Positions 37,977 through 47,517 of a DNA stretch of 50,701 bases are shown here, in pieces; positions within the stretch are counted from its first letter, which is position 1; every line of letters begins with the position of its first letter. Position numbers and translations under genes: made by a program. Source of the stretch: an uncultured Pelagibacteraceae bacterium (GTDB taxonomy: Bacteria > Pseudomonadota > Alphaproteobacteria > Pelagibacterales > Pelagibacteraceae). The stretch is taken from NCBI GenBank assembly GCA_902560565.1, contig CACEMG010000008.1, positions 1 to 50,701 on the forward strand, in the 5' to 3' direction. Under the pieces are notes generated by a model that saw nothing but the letters and a program-made list of their open reading frames with translations, was not told where the DNA came from and ran no database searches.

Positions 37977-38907
37977 AATTACAGTTTTAAGAGAAGGAGT
38001 AAATTCAACCTTCCAAGATTTAGGAAGGGGTAACCTTTACCATATTGGCTTACCATTTAGTGGCGCGATGGATAAAAGAAATTATTTAATTGCGAATAAA
38101 CTAGTTGGAAATAAACATAACGAAGCAGTTATAGAATTTGCATATCAAGGACCACTTATAAAAATCGAGGATGGTAATATAAATTTTGCTATTTCAGGTG
38201 ATGTTAAATTTAATTTAAAAAAAAATGGTAAATTAATAACTGGTGATTGTTATAAAAATTATAATTTATCCAAAAATGATGAAATAGATATTATATCAAC
38301 TAATAATTCTGTTTATGGATATTTTGCTGTTAGTGGTGGTTTCGAATTAAAAAAAAATTTTGGAAGTTTTTCTACTCATGTAAGATCAAATGTTGGTGCA
38401 AATGATGGACACAAAATATCAAAAAATGAAAATTTTTTTATTAAAGATTTTGAGAATAAAAATATAAATAAAAATTTAAAATATACCAATTCAAAAATTG
38501 AATATATAAGGATATTAAAAGGAACTAATTTCGATTTTTTTTTGGAAAAATCAATTAAAGAACTTACTTCCAAAGAATTTTTAGTCTCCAAGCTCTCTGA
38601 CCGTATGGGCATGAGGCTTCAAGGTCCTAAAATTAAAAACTTGAAAGAGACAAATATTAGGTCAGAAGGTATTATTAAAGGAGTAATTCAAGTCCCAGCA
38701 GACGGTAATCCAATTATAATGTTGTCAGACCATGGAACTATTGGTGGATATCCAAAAATTGCTGTAGTTATAAGCGCTGATTATGATAGGTTAATTCAGA
38801 TACCTTCAGGGAAAAAAATAAAATTTAAATTAATTGAATTAAAAGAAGCTGAAAAACTCTACAAATTATATCAAATGGAAACAGAAAATCTTTTAAACCA
38901 AATCTAA
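37963..38907 (+). CDS. pxpC: 5-oxoprolinase subunit C (biotin-dependent-carboxylase-like, KipA family)
   Basis: The product has about 314 residues from the ATG at 37963 (MKINKITVLREG), where homology begins; the ATG at 37912 would extend it by 17 poor residues inside pxpB. Signatures are STFQDLGRGNLYHIGLPFSGAMD, AVIEFAYQGP, GYFAVSGGF, SDRMGMRLQGP, GVIQVPADGNPIIMLSDHGTIGGYPKIAVV and IPSGKKIKFK. These match the AHS2/KipA family. It completes the oxoprolinase complex. The EamA gene starts on its last base. Confidence 0.93.
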   Translation: MKINKITVLREGVNSTFQDLGRGNLYHIGLPFSGAMDKRNYLIANKLVGNKHNEAVIEFAYQGPLIKIEDGNINFAISGDVKFNLKKNGKLITGDCYKNYNLSKNDEIDIISTNNSVYGYFAVSGGFELKKNFGSFSTHVRSNVGANDGHKISKNENFFIKDFENKNINKNLKYTNSKIEYIRILKGTNFDFFLEKSIKELTSKEFLVSKLSDRMGMRLQGPKIKNLKETNIRSEGIIKGVIQVPADGNPIIMLSDHGTIGGYPKIAVVISADYDRLIQIPSGKKIKFKLIELKEAEKLYKLYQMETENLLNQI

Positions 38908-39785
38908 TGAATATAATATCTAAATTGCCTGGTCCGCTTTTAGTTTTTTTTGGAGCTTTAAGTTTAAGTTTTGGAGGACTTATTGTAAAATCATTTCAAG
39001 GTGCAAATTTATGGCAAATTTTATTTTGGAGATCAATTTTCTTTATATTAGTTGTAAGTATTTTTTTAATACTGACATATAGAAAAAAAGTTTTTACTGC
39101 TTTTCTTAGCTCTGGAATACCTGGACTGGTTGGTGGATTAATATTATCTACTGGTTTTTGTGGATATGTTTTTGCGATGTATAACACTTCTGTTGCAAAC
39201 ACAAATTTTATAATTCAAACTCAAACAATATTTTTAGCAATATTTGGATATTTATTTTTAAAAGAAAAAGTTTCAAAATTAACTTTAGTTTCAATTATTT
39301 TAGCAATTTCAGGGATAATTTTAATGGTTGGTACTTCTTTATCTCCAGGCCAAATGACAGGTAATATTGCAGCTTTCATAATGCCTATATCATTTGCAAT
39401 TTTAATTTTAATCGTTAGAAAATATCCGAATGTAGATATGGTGCCATTACAACTAATTGCAGGTATACTTGCAATGTTAGTTGGTTATTTAGTTGCTGGA
39501 AAAATTATAATTTCTTCTTATGAAATTTTTCTAGGATTTCTAGCGGGATTTTTTCAATTAGGTTTTGGTTTTATTTTAATTACTATTGGAGCAAGACGAA
39601 CTCCATCAGCATTGGTGGGAATCATAATGTTAACTGAAGCGGTTTTAGGGCCTTTGTGGGCATGGATTTTCATTAATGAGCAACCTCCTTTAATGGTTCT
39701 TATTGGAGGGTGTGTTGTAATTATAGCCGTTCTGCTTCAATTTTTACCACTTTTAAAAAAAAATAAGGCTTCATTGCAATCTTAA
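38907..39785 (+). CDS. EamA/DMT-superfamily transporter
   Basis: The 292-residue membrane protein has ten hydrophobic helices in two EamA repeats, each with the signature at the first helix and the conserved end-of-repeat motif (AIFGYLFLKEKVSKLTLVSIILAISGIILM and LTEAVLGPLWAWIFINEQPPLMVLIGGCVVIIAVLL). This family exports or imports small metabolites and amino acids. Placement in the oxoprolinase operon suggests an organic-acid or amino-acid substrate, but this is inference. Confidence 0.9.
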   Translation: MNIISKLPGPLLVFFGALSLSFGGLIVKSFQGANLWQILFWRSIFFILVVSIFLILTYRKKVFTAFLSSGIPGLVGGLILSTGFCGYVFAMYNTSVANTNFIIQTQTIFLAIFGYLFLKEKVSKLTLVSIILAISGIILMVGTSLSPGQMTGNIAAFIMPISFAILILIVRKYPNVDMVPLQLIAGILAMLVGYLVAGKIIISSYEIFLGFLAGFFQLGFGFILITIGARRTPSALVGIIMLTEAVLGPLWAWIFINEQPPLMVLIGGCVVIIAVLLQFLPLLKKNKASLQS

Positions 39786-39821
39786 AAGGCTATCATTTTA
39801 CTAAATTTATGTTATAAGAAC

Positions 39822-39980
39822 TTTACGGGAGAGACCACATAATGTGGCGCCGAAGGAGCAACCACCCCGGAAACTCTCAGGCAAAAGGACCGTAAATATT
39901 AACTCTGGAAAGAGAAAAATTCTCGCCGAAGGAGCAAATCTCTCAGGCACATAGACAGAGGGGGCAAAGAGTTAATATTT
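39822..39980 (+). promoter_or_regulatory. Tandem glycine riboswitch upstream of gcvTHP
   Basis: Two aptamers repeat the conserved core CGCCGAAGGAGCAA (39848-39861 and 39924-39937) followed by CTCTCAGGCA. Aptamer I is closed by TTTACGG (39822-39828) with CCGTAAA (39890-39896); aptamer II by CTCTG (39903-39907) with CAGAG (39956-39960). They are joined by a short linker, as in classical glycine switches. The linker stretch AAATATTAACTC (39894-39905) is perfectly complementary to GAGTTAATATTT (39969-39980), which ends one base before the gcvT ATG, so translational control is likely. A TTATAAG at 39812-39818 may be the -10 element. Confidence 0.96.
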
Positions 39981-39981
39981 T

Positions 39982-41091
39982 ATGAAAAAAACACCTCTGT
40001 ACAATCTTCATCAAAAATATGGAGCTAAGTTTGTGCAATTTGCTGGCTATGAAATGCCAATTCAATATGAAAGTGGCATTGTTAGAGAACATATAACCAC
40101 TAGAAATAATTCAGGAATATTTGACGTATCACACATGGGTCAATTATTTCTAAAAGGCGGAAATGAATTAACCAATGATTTACAAAAAATATTCCCAATT
40201 GATTTAGCAAAAATTTCAATAAATCAAAGCAAGTATTCCTTTTTGATGAAAGAGAATGGTGGAATATATGATGATCTTATTATTACGAAATTAAAAGATG
40301 GGTACATGATAATATTAAACGCTGCTTGTAAAGAGGCGGATTTAAATATTTTAAAAAAGAAAATTGGTGATAAATATCAAATTAATTTATCAGATAATTT
40401 ATCTTTAATAGCAATACAGGGACCTAAAGCAAAAGACGTTTTAGAGTCAATTGTTCCAGGTGTAATTAAACTTAAATTTATGAATGGTAATCAATTTAAG
40501 TTCAAAGACCTAGACATCTATATCACCAGATCTGGCTATACTGGCGAAGATGGTTTTGAAATTTCGATTAATAATAAAATTGTGGAAAGTTTTGTAGAAA
40601 AACTTATTGAAAAAGGTTCTACAATGATTGGCTTAGGAGCTAGAGATACCTTAAGACTAGAGGCTGGACTTTGTTTATATGGTCATGATTTAGATGAGAA
40701 TACTAGTCCGATTGAGGCAAATCTAAAATGGGCAATTTCAAAAAGCAAAATTAACGAAAAGTTTCCAGGTTCAGAATTTATTAAGAAACAATATAACGAA
40801 GGTGTTTCAAAACTTAGAGTTGGAATAAAACCTGAAACAAAAGTGATAGCAAGAGAGTCTACAAAAATATTTGATGAAAAAAATAATGAAATTGGAAAAG
40901 TAACTAGTGGAACTTTTGGACCAAGCGTAAATGGTCCTATAGCAATGGGATACATTCATAACGATTATTCAAAAAAAAATACAAAAATCTTTTTAGAAGT
41001 AAGAGGAAAAAGGGTACCAGCAAGTATTTGTGAAATGCCTTTTTATAAAAAAAACTATGTTAGAGAAGGAGGAGACAATGTCAGAAATTAA
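39982..41091 (+). CDS. gcvT: Aminomethyltransferase (glycine cleavage T protein)
   Basis: The 369-residue protein begins [26 protein letters not shown]. It contains [10 protein letters not shown], the [12 protein letters not shown] segment, [15 protein letters not shown] and [22 protein letters not shown], with the catalytic Asp, and KGE-like folate contacts near the end. It transfers the methylene group from lipoylated GcvH to tetrahydrofolate, releasing ammonia. It is directly controlled by the upstream riboswitch and overlaps gcvH by 14 nt. Confidence 0.97.
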   Translation: MKKTPLYNLHQKYGAKFVQFAGYEMPIQYESGIVREHITTRNNSGIFDVSHMGQLFLKGGNELTNDLQKIFPIDLAKISINQSKYSFLMKENGGIYDDLIITKLKDGYMIILNAACKEADLNILKKKIGDKYQINLSDNLSLIAIQGPKAKDVLESIVPGVIKLKFMNGNQFKFKDLDIYITRSGYTGEDGFEISINNKIVESFVEKLIEKGSTMIGLGARDTLRLEAGLCLYGHDLDENTSPIEANLKWAISKSKINEKFPGSEFIKKQYNEGVSKLRVGIKPETKVIARESTKIFDEKNNEIGKVTSGTFGPSVNGPIAMGYIHNDYSKKNTKIFLEVRGKRVPASICEMPFYKKNYVREGGDNVRN

Positions 41092-41458
41092 ATTTTCAAA
41101 AGAACATGAATGGATAACTGTTGATGGTGAGGTAGCAACTATTGGTATAACCAAACACGCAACAGAGCTTTTAGGGGATATTGTTTTTGCTGAATTGCCA
41201 GAGAAAGGTTCTAATGTAAATAAGGATGCTACGGCAGGCGTAGTTGAGTCGACTAAAGCTGCAAGTGATGTTTACACACCTATTTCTGGTGAAGTTGTTG
41301 ATACAAATCAATCAATCGTAGATGATCCATCTAAAATTAATTCTGATCCTGAAGGTGATGGATGGTTTTTTAAACTTAAAATTAAAGATCCAGCTGAAAT
41401 GAATACTTTAATGAATAGAGATGAATACGATAAATTTGCAAAGGAGAGTGCTAGTTAA
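41078..41458 (+). CDS. gcvH: Glycine cleavage H protein (lipoyl carrier)
   Basis: The protein has 126 residues from the ATG at 41078, chosen over 41030 because a strong Shine-Dalgarno GAAGGAGGA (41066-41074) precedes it and the family starts with [12 protein letters not shown]. The lipoylated lysine is Lys60 in [11 protein letters not shown]. It carries the aminomethyl arm between GcvP and GcvT. Its strong ribosome-binding site is unusual for this window, and fits the need for excess H protein. The stop overlaps the gcvP start by one base. Confidence 0.97.
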   Translation: MSEIKFSKEHEWITVDGEVATIGITKHATELLGDIVFAELPEKGSNVNKDATAGVVESTKAASDVYTPISGEVVDTNQSIVDDPSKINSDPEGDGWFFKLKIKDPAEMNTLMNRDEYDKFAKESAS

Positions 41459-44322
41459 TGTTACATAATTCTGAAAAAGATTTTATTAAAAGACATATTG
41501 GACCATCTAAGAAAGATGAAAAAGATATGTTAGGACAGCTTGGTTATCAAAATATAAATGAATTAATTAGTCAAACTGTACCAGAAAAAATATTGTTTAA
41601 AGGAGAATTAAATATTGGTGAACCTAACTCTGAATATGAGGCACTAAGAATATTAAAAGGTTTATCTAGAAAAAATCAAATATACTCAAATTTTATTGGT
41701 ATGGGTTATTACGGAACATATACCCCAAACGTAATTATAAGAAATATATTGGAAAATCCTGGCTGGTATACTTCGTACACTCCTTATCAACCTGAAGTCG
41801 CTCAAGGAAGATTGGAAATGTTGCTAAACTTTCAACAAATGATAATTGATTTTACTGGAATGGATATTGCAAATGCATCTTTGTTAGATGAGGGGACAGC
41901 AGCTGCTGAAGCTATGGGTCTCAGTCACAGACTTAATAAAAAAGATAGTGATCTTGTTTTTATTTCTAAAGATTGCCACCCTCAGACCATAGAGGTAGTA
42001 AAAACAAGAGCAGAACCTTTGGGGCTTAAAGTTTTAATTGGAGATGATGAAGAGCTAAACAATATAAAAAATGATATTGTATGTGGAATTCTTCAATATC
42101 CTGGAACTTTGGGTGATATAAAAGATCCAAGTGAAAATATTAGTAAAATTAGAAAAAAAAATGGAAAAGCTATACTTGCTTGTGATTTATTATCTTTAGC
42201 AAAATTAAAAACGCCAGGAGAATTAGGCGCAGACATTGCTATAGGTAGTTCACAAAGATTTGGAATCCCTTTAGGTTATGGAGGTCCACATGCAGCATTT
42301 TTTGCGACTAAAGATGAATTTAAGAGATCCATGCCAGGAAGAATTATTGGTGTTTCTGTAGATAGACATGGAAATAAAGCTTATAGACTTGCACTACAAA
42401 CTAGAGAACAACATATAAGAAGAGATAAAGCGACGAGTAATATTTGTACTGCTCAAGCTCTGCTTGCAATTGTTTCAGCAGCTTATGCAATATATCATGG
42501 ACCTAAAGGAATTAGGACGATTTCAGAAAGAGTTTCTCAACTCGCCAAAAATTTTGCTGATAAACTAAAACAGTCAGGTTATGAAATTTATTCAGACAAT
42601 TTCTTTGATACTGTAACGGTGTTAACAAAAGATAAAACCGATCAAATATTTCAAAATGCTTTATCTCAAAAAGTGAATATCAGAAAAGTAAATCCTGAAA
42701 TGTTATCAGTATCTTTTGATGAAAAGAAAAATGTTTACAGAGCAAATCAACTTTTAAAAATATTTAATTGTGCTGAAGCTATAAAAGAAAATCCAACAGA
42801 AAGCTTACCTAATCTTCCAAAAAATTTACTTAGAACTTCTAATTATTTAGAACACAAAGTATTTAATAGTTATCACTCAGAAACAGAAATGATTAGGTAT
42901 TTAAAAAGACTTGAGGACAAAGACATAGCTCTTAATCGAACAATGATTGCGTTGGGTTCTTGTACAATGAAACTAAATGCTGTTGCAGAAATGATACCTA
43001 TTAGTTGGAGAGAATTTTCAGAACCACATCCTTTCGCTCCAATAGAGCAAATGGAAGGCTTTAGAACTTTATTCACTGATTTGAAAAATTGGTTGAGATC
43101 AGTTACTGGATTTTCTGGAGTTTCTTTGCAACCAAATGCAGGAGCCCAAGGGGAATATGCTGGTCTTATGGTAATTAGAAAATATCATATGGAGAGAGGT
43201 GAAAAAAATAGAAATGTATGCTTAATCCCAAGTTCAGCACATGGTACAAATCCTGCAAGTGCTCAAATGGCAGGAATGAAAGTTGTCGTTGTTAATTGTG
43301 ATAAAGATGGAAATGTCGACTATGAAGATCTTAAAAAGAAAACCGAACAGAATTCAGAAAATCTTGGTGCTTTAATGGTCACTTATCCGTCAACGCATGG
43401 AGTTTTTGAAGAAAGAATATCTGACATATGCGAATTAATTCATAAGCATGGAGGGCAAGTTTATATGGATGGAGCAAACCTTAACGCTTTAGTTGGAATT
43501 GCTAAACCCGGTAACTTTGGACCTGATGTTTGTCATATAAACTTACATAAAACATTCTGTATTCCACATGGTGGTGGTGGTCCAGGTATGGGACCAATAG
43601 CATGTAAAAGACATTTGGAAATATATTTGCCAACACATCCAGTAATAAAAGATTGTGGTCCAGCTACAGGTATCGGGCCCATATCTGCAGCCCCATGGGG
43701 AAGTTCAAGTATTTTATCAATTTCATGGATGTATATTAAAATGATGGGTTCAGAAGGTCTTAAGCTTGCATCTCAAATAGCAATTTTAAACGCTAATTAT
43801 ATAGCTCACAAATTAAAAGATCACTATCCAATATTATATAAAGGCGCAAATGGAAATGTAGCTCACGAGTGTATTATTGATATTAGATCTATAAAAAATG
43901 ACACAGGAATAACCGAGGAAGATATAGCTAAGAGATTAATAGATTTTGGTTTTCATGCTCCAACAATGTCTTGGCCAGTGCCAGGAACAATGATGATTGA
44001 ACCGACCGAAAGTGAAAGTTTAAATGAAATTGATAGATTTTGTGACACTTTAATTAAAATTAAAAAAGAAATTGATAAAATAAAAAATGGAGAATTTGAT
44101 AAGATTGATAATCCTATTAAAAATGCTCCACATACTGATCTAGAATTAGCATCGAATGAATGGAAACATAAATATTCTAGAGAAGATGCAGCATATCCAT
44201 CAAAATTTTTAAAATCTAATAAGTTTTGGCCACCAGTTTCTAGAGTAGATAATGTATATGGTGACAAAAATCTTTTTTGTACTTGTCCAAGTATGGATGA
44301 ATTCAAAGAAGATGCAGCTTAA
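41458..44322 (+). CDS. gcvP: Glycine dehydrogenase (decarboxylating), glycine cleavage P protein
   Basis: This is the single-chain P protein of 954 residues, combining both halves that are separate subunits in some bacteria. The N-terminal half carries RHIGPSKKDEKDML and YTPYQPEVAQGRLEMLLNFQ. The C-terminal half carries the PLP lysine Lys698 in HINLHKTFCIPHGGGGPG, and the FHAPTMSWPVPGTMMIEPTESE segment. It decarboxylates glycine and passes the aminomethyl group to GcvH. The next gene begins 6 nt after its stop. Confidence 0.98.
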   Translation: MLHNSEKDFIKRHIGPSKKDEKDMLGQLGYQNINELISQTVPEKILFKGELNIGEPNSEYEALRILKGLSRKNQIYSNFIGMGYYGTYTPNVIIRNILENPGWYTSYTPYQPEVAQGRLEMLLNFQQMIIDFTGMDIANASLLDEGTAAAEAMGLSHRLNKKDSDLVFISKDCHPQTIEVVKTRAEPLGLKVLIGDDEELNNIKNDIVCGILQYPGTLGDIKDPSENISKIRKKNGKAILACDLLSLAKLKTPGELGADIAIGSSQRFGIPLGYGGPHAAFFATKDEFKRSMPGRIIGVSVDRHGNKAYRLALQTREQHIRRDKATSNICTAQALLAIVSAAYAIYHGPKGIRTISERVSQLAKNFADKLKQSGYEIYSDNFFDTVTVLTKDKTDQIFQNALSQKVNIRKVNPEMLSVSFDEKKNVYRANQLLKIFNCAEAIKENPTESLPNLPKNLLRTSNYLEHKVFNSYHSETEMIRYLKRLEDKDIALNRTMIALGSCTMKLNAVAEMIPISWREFSEPHPFAPIEQMEGFRTLFTDLKNWLRSVTGFSGVSLQPNAGAQGEYAGLMVIRKYHMERGEKNRNVCLIPSSAHGTNPASAQMAGMKVVVVNCDKDGNVDYEDLKKKTEQNSENLGALMVTYPSTHGVFEERISDICELIHKHGGQVYMDGANLNALVGIAKPGNFGPDVCHINLHKTFCIPHGGGGPGMGPIACKRHLEIYLPTHPVIKDCGPATGIGPISAAPWGSSSILSISWMYIKMMGSEGLKLASQIAILNANYIAHKLKDHYPILYKGANGNVAHECIIDIRSIKNDTGITEEDIAKRLIDFGFHAPTMSWPVPGTMMIEPTESESLNEIDRFCDTLIKIKKEIDKIKNGEFDKIDNPIKNAPHTDLELASNEWKHKYSREDAAYPSKFLKSNKFWPPVSRVDNVYGDKNLFCTCPSMDEFKEDAA

Positions 44323-44328
44323 AGGTTA

Positions 44329-45576
44329 ATGAAAATTGCAGTAATTGGTTCAGGTATTTCTGGCTTAAGCTCTGCATATTTTTTATCAAAAAAACACAAA
44401 GTCGATTTATTTGAAAAAGATGATCACTTCGGTGGACATGCACATACTATTGACATTAATTATGACAAAGATGACAAAAAAAAATTGCCAATTGATATTG
44501 GATTTATTGTTTTTAATTATAAAACGTACCCAAATCTCATAAATTTTTTTAGTGAAAATAATATTGAAATAGAAAAAAGCAACATGAGCTTTTCTGTTTC
44601 GGTAAAAGGTAAAAATATTGAATATTGCGGAAAGGGACTAAATGGTATTTTTATTAATCGCAAGAATATTTTTAATCTTAAGTTTTTAAAGATGTTCTTT
44701 GAAATAATAAAATTTTATAATCAATGTGATAAGCTCAATGAATTGAATGATGAACTAACTTTAAACAGTTTTCTTAAAAATAAAAGATTATCTCAATATT
44801 TTATTAACTATCATATTTTACCTATGGTTTCAGCTATTTGGTCTATGCCGCCTTATGAGGCAGGTCAAATGCCTTTAAAATTTTTTATAAAATTTTTCCA
44901 AAATCATGGACTTTTTAAATTTAAAGAAAGACCTCAATGGTACACAGTCAAAAATAGAAGCAGAACTTATGTAAATAAAATTTTAGAAAAAATCAGTGGT
45001 GAGTATTTTAAAAATTATAATATTAATAAAGTAGAAAGAAAAATAAATGGAGTGAGAGTATTTTATGGAGATGACAATGAATTTTTCGATTACGACAAAG
45101 TTGTCTTTGCAACGCATGCGGATCAAACTATTTCTATAATTAAAAATCCCACTGACGAAGAAAAAAATTTACTGACTAAATTTAATTATAAAAAAAATGT
45201 TGCATTAATTCATACCGATGAAAAAGTGATGCCATTAAATAAAAAAGCATGGTCATCTTGGAACTCTTCAATTAATTCAAGCAATTTGAAAGAAAGTTCT
45301 ATTACTTATTGGTTAAATTTATTACAGAATTTAAATATTAAAAAAAACATATTTTTAACGCTTAATCCTTTTTTTCAAGTTGATAAAGATAAAATAATTA
45401 AAAAAATCGAATTTACTCATCCTTATTACAACCAGGAAGCTTTGAGTTTTCAAAAAAATTTAAGTAATATTCAAAATAAAAAAAATATTTTGTTTTGCGG
45501 AAGTTATTTCGGTTATGGTTTTCATGAAGATGGAATAAAATCATCAATTGATATGCTTAATTTTTTAGATGATTGA
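44329..45576 (+). CDS. FAD-dependent oxidoreductase of the cyclopropane-lipid cluster
   Basis: The 415-residue flavoprotein has the N-terminal dinucleotide motif AVIGSGISGLSSAY, then DLFEKDDHFGGHAHT, IGFIVFNYKTYPN and, in the second half, VVFATHADQT. The C-terminal FCGSYFGYGFHEDGIKS is characteristic of the amine-oxidase-like flavoproteins that accompany DUF1365 and CFA-synthase genes. A lipid-desaturase or lipid-oxidase role is possible; the reaction is not known from sequence. It starts 6 nt after gcvP, without visible terminator or promoter, so riboswitch-driven read-through is likely. Confidence 0.85.
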   Translation: MKIAVIGSGISGLSSAYFLSKKHKVDLFEKDDHFGGHAHTIDINYDKDDKKKLPIDIGFIVFNYKTYPNLINFFSENNIEIEKSNMSFSVSVKGKNIEYCGKGLNGIFINRKNIFNLKFLKMFFEIIKFYNQCDKLNELNDELTLNSFLKNKRLSQYFINYHILPMVSAIWSMPPYEAGQMPLKFFIKFFQNHGLFKFKERPQWYTVKNRSRTYVNKILEKISGEYFKNYNINKVERKINGVRVFYGDDNEFFDYDKVVFATHADQTISIIKNPTDEEKNLLTKFNYKKNVALIHTDEKVMPLNKKAWSSWNSSINSSNLKESSITYWLNLLQNLNIKKNIFLTLNPFFQVDKDKIIKKIEFTHPYYNQEALSFQKNLSNIQNKKNILFCGSYFGYGFHEDGIKSSIDMLNFLDD

Positions 45577-46339
45577 AGAGTCTTATATTTATAATGGCAG
45601 GGTAATTCATAAAAGATTTAAACCAAAAGAACATACTTTTAGTTACAAAGTATTTTCTTTATTTTTGGATTTAGATGAGATCAACAAAATCGATAAGGAA
45701 ATACCTTTTTTCTCATATAATAAGTTTAATCTAATAAGTTTCCATGACAAAGATCACGGTGATAGGAATAATAATTCTTTAAAAGAATGGGTAATAAGAA
45801 ATTTAAAAAACATAGATATTAACGAGAAAAATATTAAAATTAAAATTCTATGCTATCCAAGAATTTTTGGATATGTTTTTAATCCACTAAGCATATTTTT
45901 TGTTTATAATTCAAAATCGTCACTTATAGCAATACTTTATGAAGTAAAAAATACATTTGGGGAACAACACACATATGTATTTAAAACAAATCAAGAAGCA
46001 AAAAGCATCAAAAATGATTGTATAAAAAAGTTTTATGTTTCTCCATTCATGGATTTAGATTCAAAGTATTTTTTTAGAATTGCGAATCCTAGTGAGAAAT
46101 TATCTGTGATAATTGATCAAATAGATAAAGATGGAAAATTACTATTCGCATCTCAAGATGGTAGAAGAACAAACCTTAATACTAAAAACCTTATATTTTC
46201 GTATTTAAAACACCCTTTAATGACATTTAAAATAATATCAGCGATACATTTTGAGGCATTAAGGTTATGGCTAAAAGGAATTAAGCTTGTTCCTAAAAAA
46301 ATAAAAATTAAAAATAATATAAGTATTGAAAAAAAATGA
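45569..46339 (+). CDS. DUF1365 family protein
   Basis: The 256-residue protein matches DUF1365: ESYIYNGRVIHKRFKPKEHTFSYKVF, LDLDEI, the core LCYPRIFGYVFNPLSIFFVYN, EVKNTFGEQHTYVF, FYVSPFMDLDSKYFF and HFEALRLWLKGIKL. Its biochemical activity is not established in general. It nearly always sits between the flavoprotein and a CFA-synthase-family methyltransferase, as here, overlapping the first by 8 nt and the second by 4 nt. A role in fatty-acyl modification is inferred from this context. Confidence 0.9.
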   Translation: MIEESYIYNGRVIHKRFKPKEHTFSYKVFSLFLDLDEINKIDKEIPFFSYNKFNLISFHDKDHGDRNNNSLKEWVIRNLKNIDINEKNIKIKILCYPRIFGYVFNPLSIFFVYNSKSSLIAILYEVKNTFGEQHTYVFKTNQEAKSIKNDCIKKFYVSPFMDLDSKYFFRIANPSEKLSVIIDQIDKDGKLLFASQDGRRTNLNTKNLIFSYLKHPLMTFKIISAIHFEALRLWLKGIKLVPKKIKIKNNISIEKK

Positions 46340-47514
46340 AATTAGTCTCTGTTGCAGATAGAATAGTATTTTCATCTATTAAGAATTTTGAATATGGGCA
46401 AATAAATTTAAAAAATTACGATGGCAAAAAATATAAATTGGGAAACGAAAACGCACCTCTAAAAGCAAATTTAATAATAAATAAACCTGGATTAACATTA
46501 AATATTCTAAATAAAGGTAGTATTGGTTTAGCTGAATCTTATATGCGTGGAGAATTTGAAACTGATAACTTGACAAATCTAATAGAAATTACTGCTAAAA
46601 ATATCAAAAAGGTGCATAAATTTTCTGGAGTTTTAGATTTACCATTAATAAATTTTTTCAAATATTTATTTATTAAGAATACAAAAAAAAGAAGCAAAGA
46701 GAATATTTCTAAACATTATGATCTTGGAAACGAATTTTTTTCATTATGGTTAGATAAAACTTTAACTTACTCAAGTGCAATATTTGATAAAGATAAAACC
46801 GATCTAGAGGCGGCACAAATTAATAAATATAAAAAGCTATCATTTTTAGTTAAACCTAAAACTGGTGATAGGATGTTAGAGATTGGATGTGGTTGGGGAG
46901 GTTTTGCAGAGTATGTGGGAAAAAATTATGACATAAAGTTAGATTGCATTACGATATCTCAAAAACAGTATGAGTATGCAAAGGAAAGAATATTTAAAAA
47001 TGGATTAAATGAAAAAGTAAATATAAAGATGCAAGATTATCGTGATGTAAATAACAAATATAATTCAATAGCCTCTATAGAAATGATAGAAGCGGTAGGT
47101 CAAAATTATTTAAAAAGTTTTTTTAACAAAATAAAACAAAACCTGGTTCCTAACGGTAGTGCTGCAATACAAGCGATCACAATCGATGATAGTCTATACA
47201 ACAGATATAAAACTAAACAAGATTTTATTCAAAAATATATTTTTCCAGGAGGATTTTTACCTTGTAAAAATAGTTTAATAAAATATGCAAACGAAACAAA
47301 TTTAAATTTCGATCAGTGTAATTCATACGGATTACATTATTCTAATACTTTAATGATGTGGAGGGATGAATTTTTAAAAAAATGGGAACATATTTCAAAT
47401 CAGGGTTTTGATGTAACTTTTAAAAGAATGTGGAATTTCTATTTATCTTATTGTGAGGCCGGTTTTAAGTCAAAAAATATTGACCTAATACAATTCTCAT
47501 TACAAAATAAATAA
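46336..47514 (+). CDS. cfa: Cyclopropane-fatty-acyl-phospholipid synthase family methyltransferase
   Basis: The 392-residue protein contains ISKHYDLGNEFFSLWLDKTLTYSSAIF, the SAM motif MLEIGCGWGGFAEY, CITISQKQYEYA, IEMIEAVG and the closing FKRMWNFYLSYCEAGFKS. All of these are typical of CFA synthases, which add a methylene from SAM across acyl double bonds in membrane lipids. Relatives in the same gene arrangement may instead make methylated or furan fatty acids. It is coupled to DUF1365 by a 4-nt overlap. Confidence 0.93.
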   Translation: MKLVSVADRIVFSSIKNFEYGQINLKNYDGKKYKLGNENAPLKANLIINKPGLTLNILNKGSIGLAESYMRGEFETDNLTNLIEITAKNIKKVHKFSGVLDLPLINFFKYLFIKNTKKRSKENISKHYDLGNEFFSLWLDKTLTYSSAIFDKDKTDLEAAQINKYKKLSFLVKPKTGDRMLEIGCGWGGFAEYVGKNYDIKLDCITISQKQYEYAKERIFKNGLNEKVNIKMQDYRDVNNKYNSIASIEMIEAVGQNYLKSFFNKIKQNLVPNGSAAIQAITIDDSLYNRYKTKQDFIQKYIFPGGFLPCKNSLIKYANETNLNFDQCNSYGLHYSNTLMMWRDEFLKKWEHISNQGFDVTFKRMWNFYLSYCEAGFKSKNIDLIQFSLQNK

Positions 47515-47517
47515 TTT

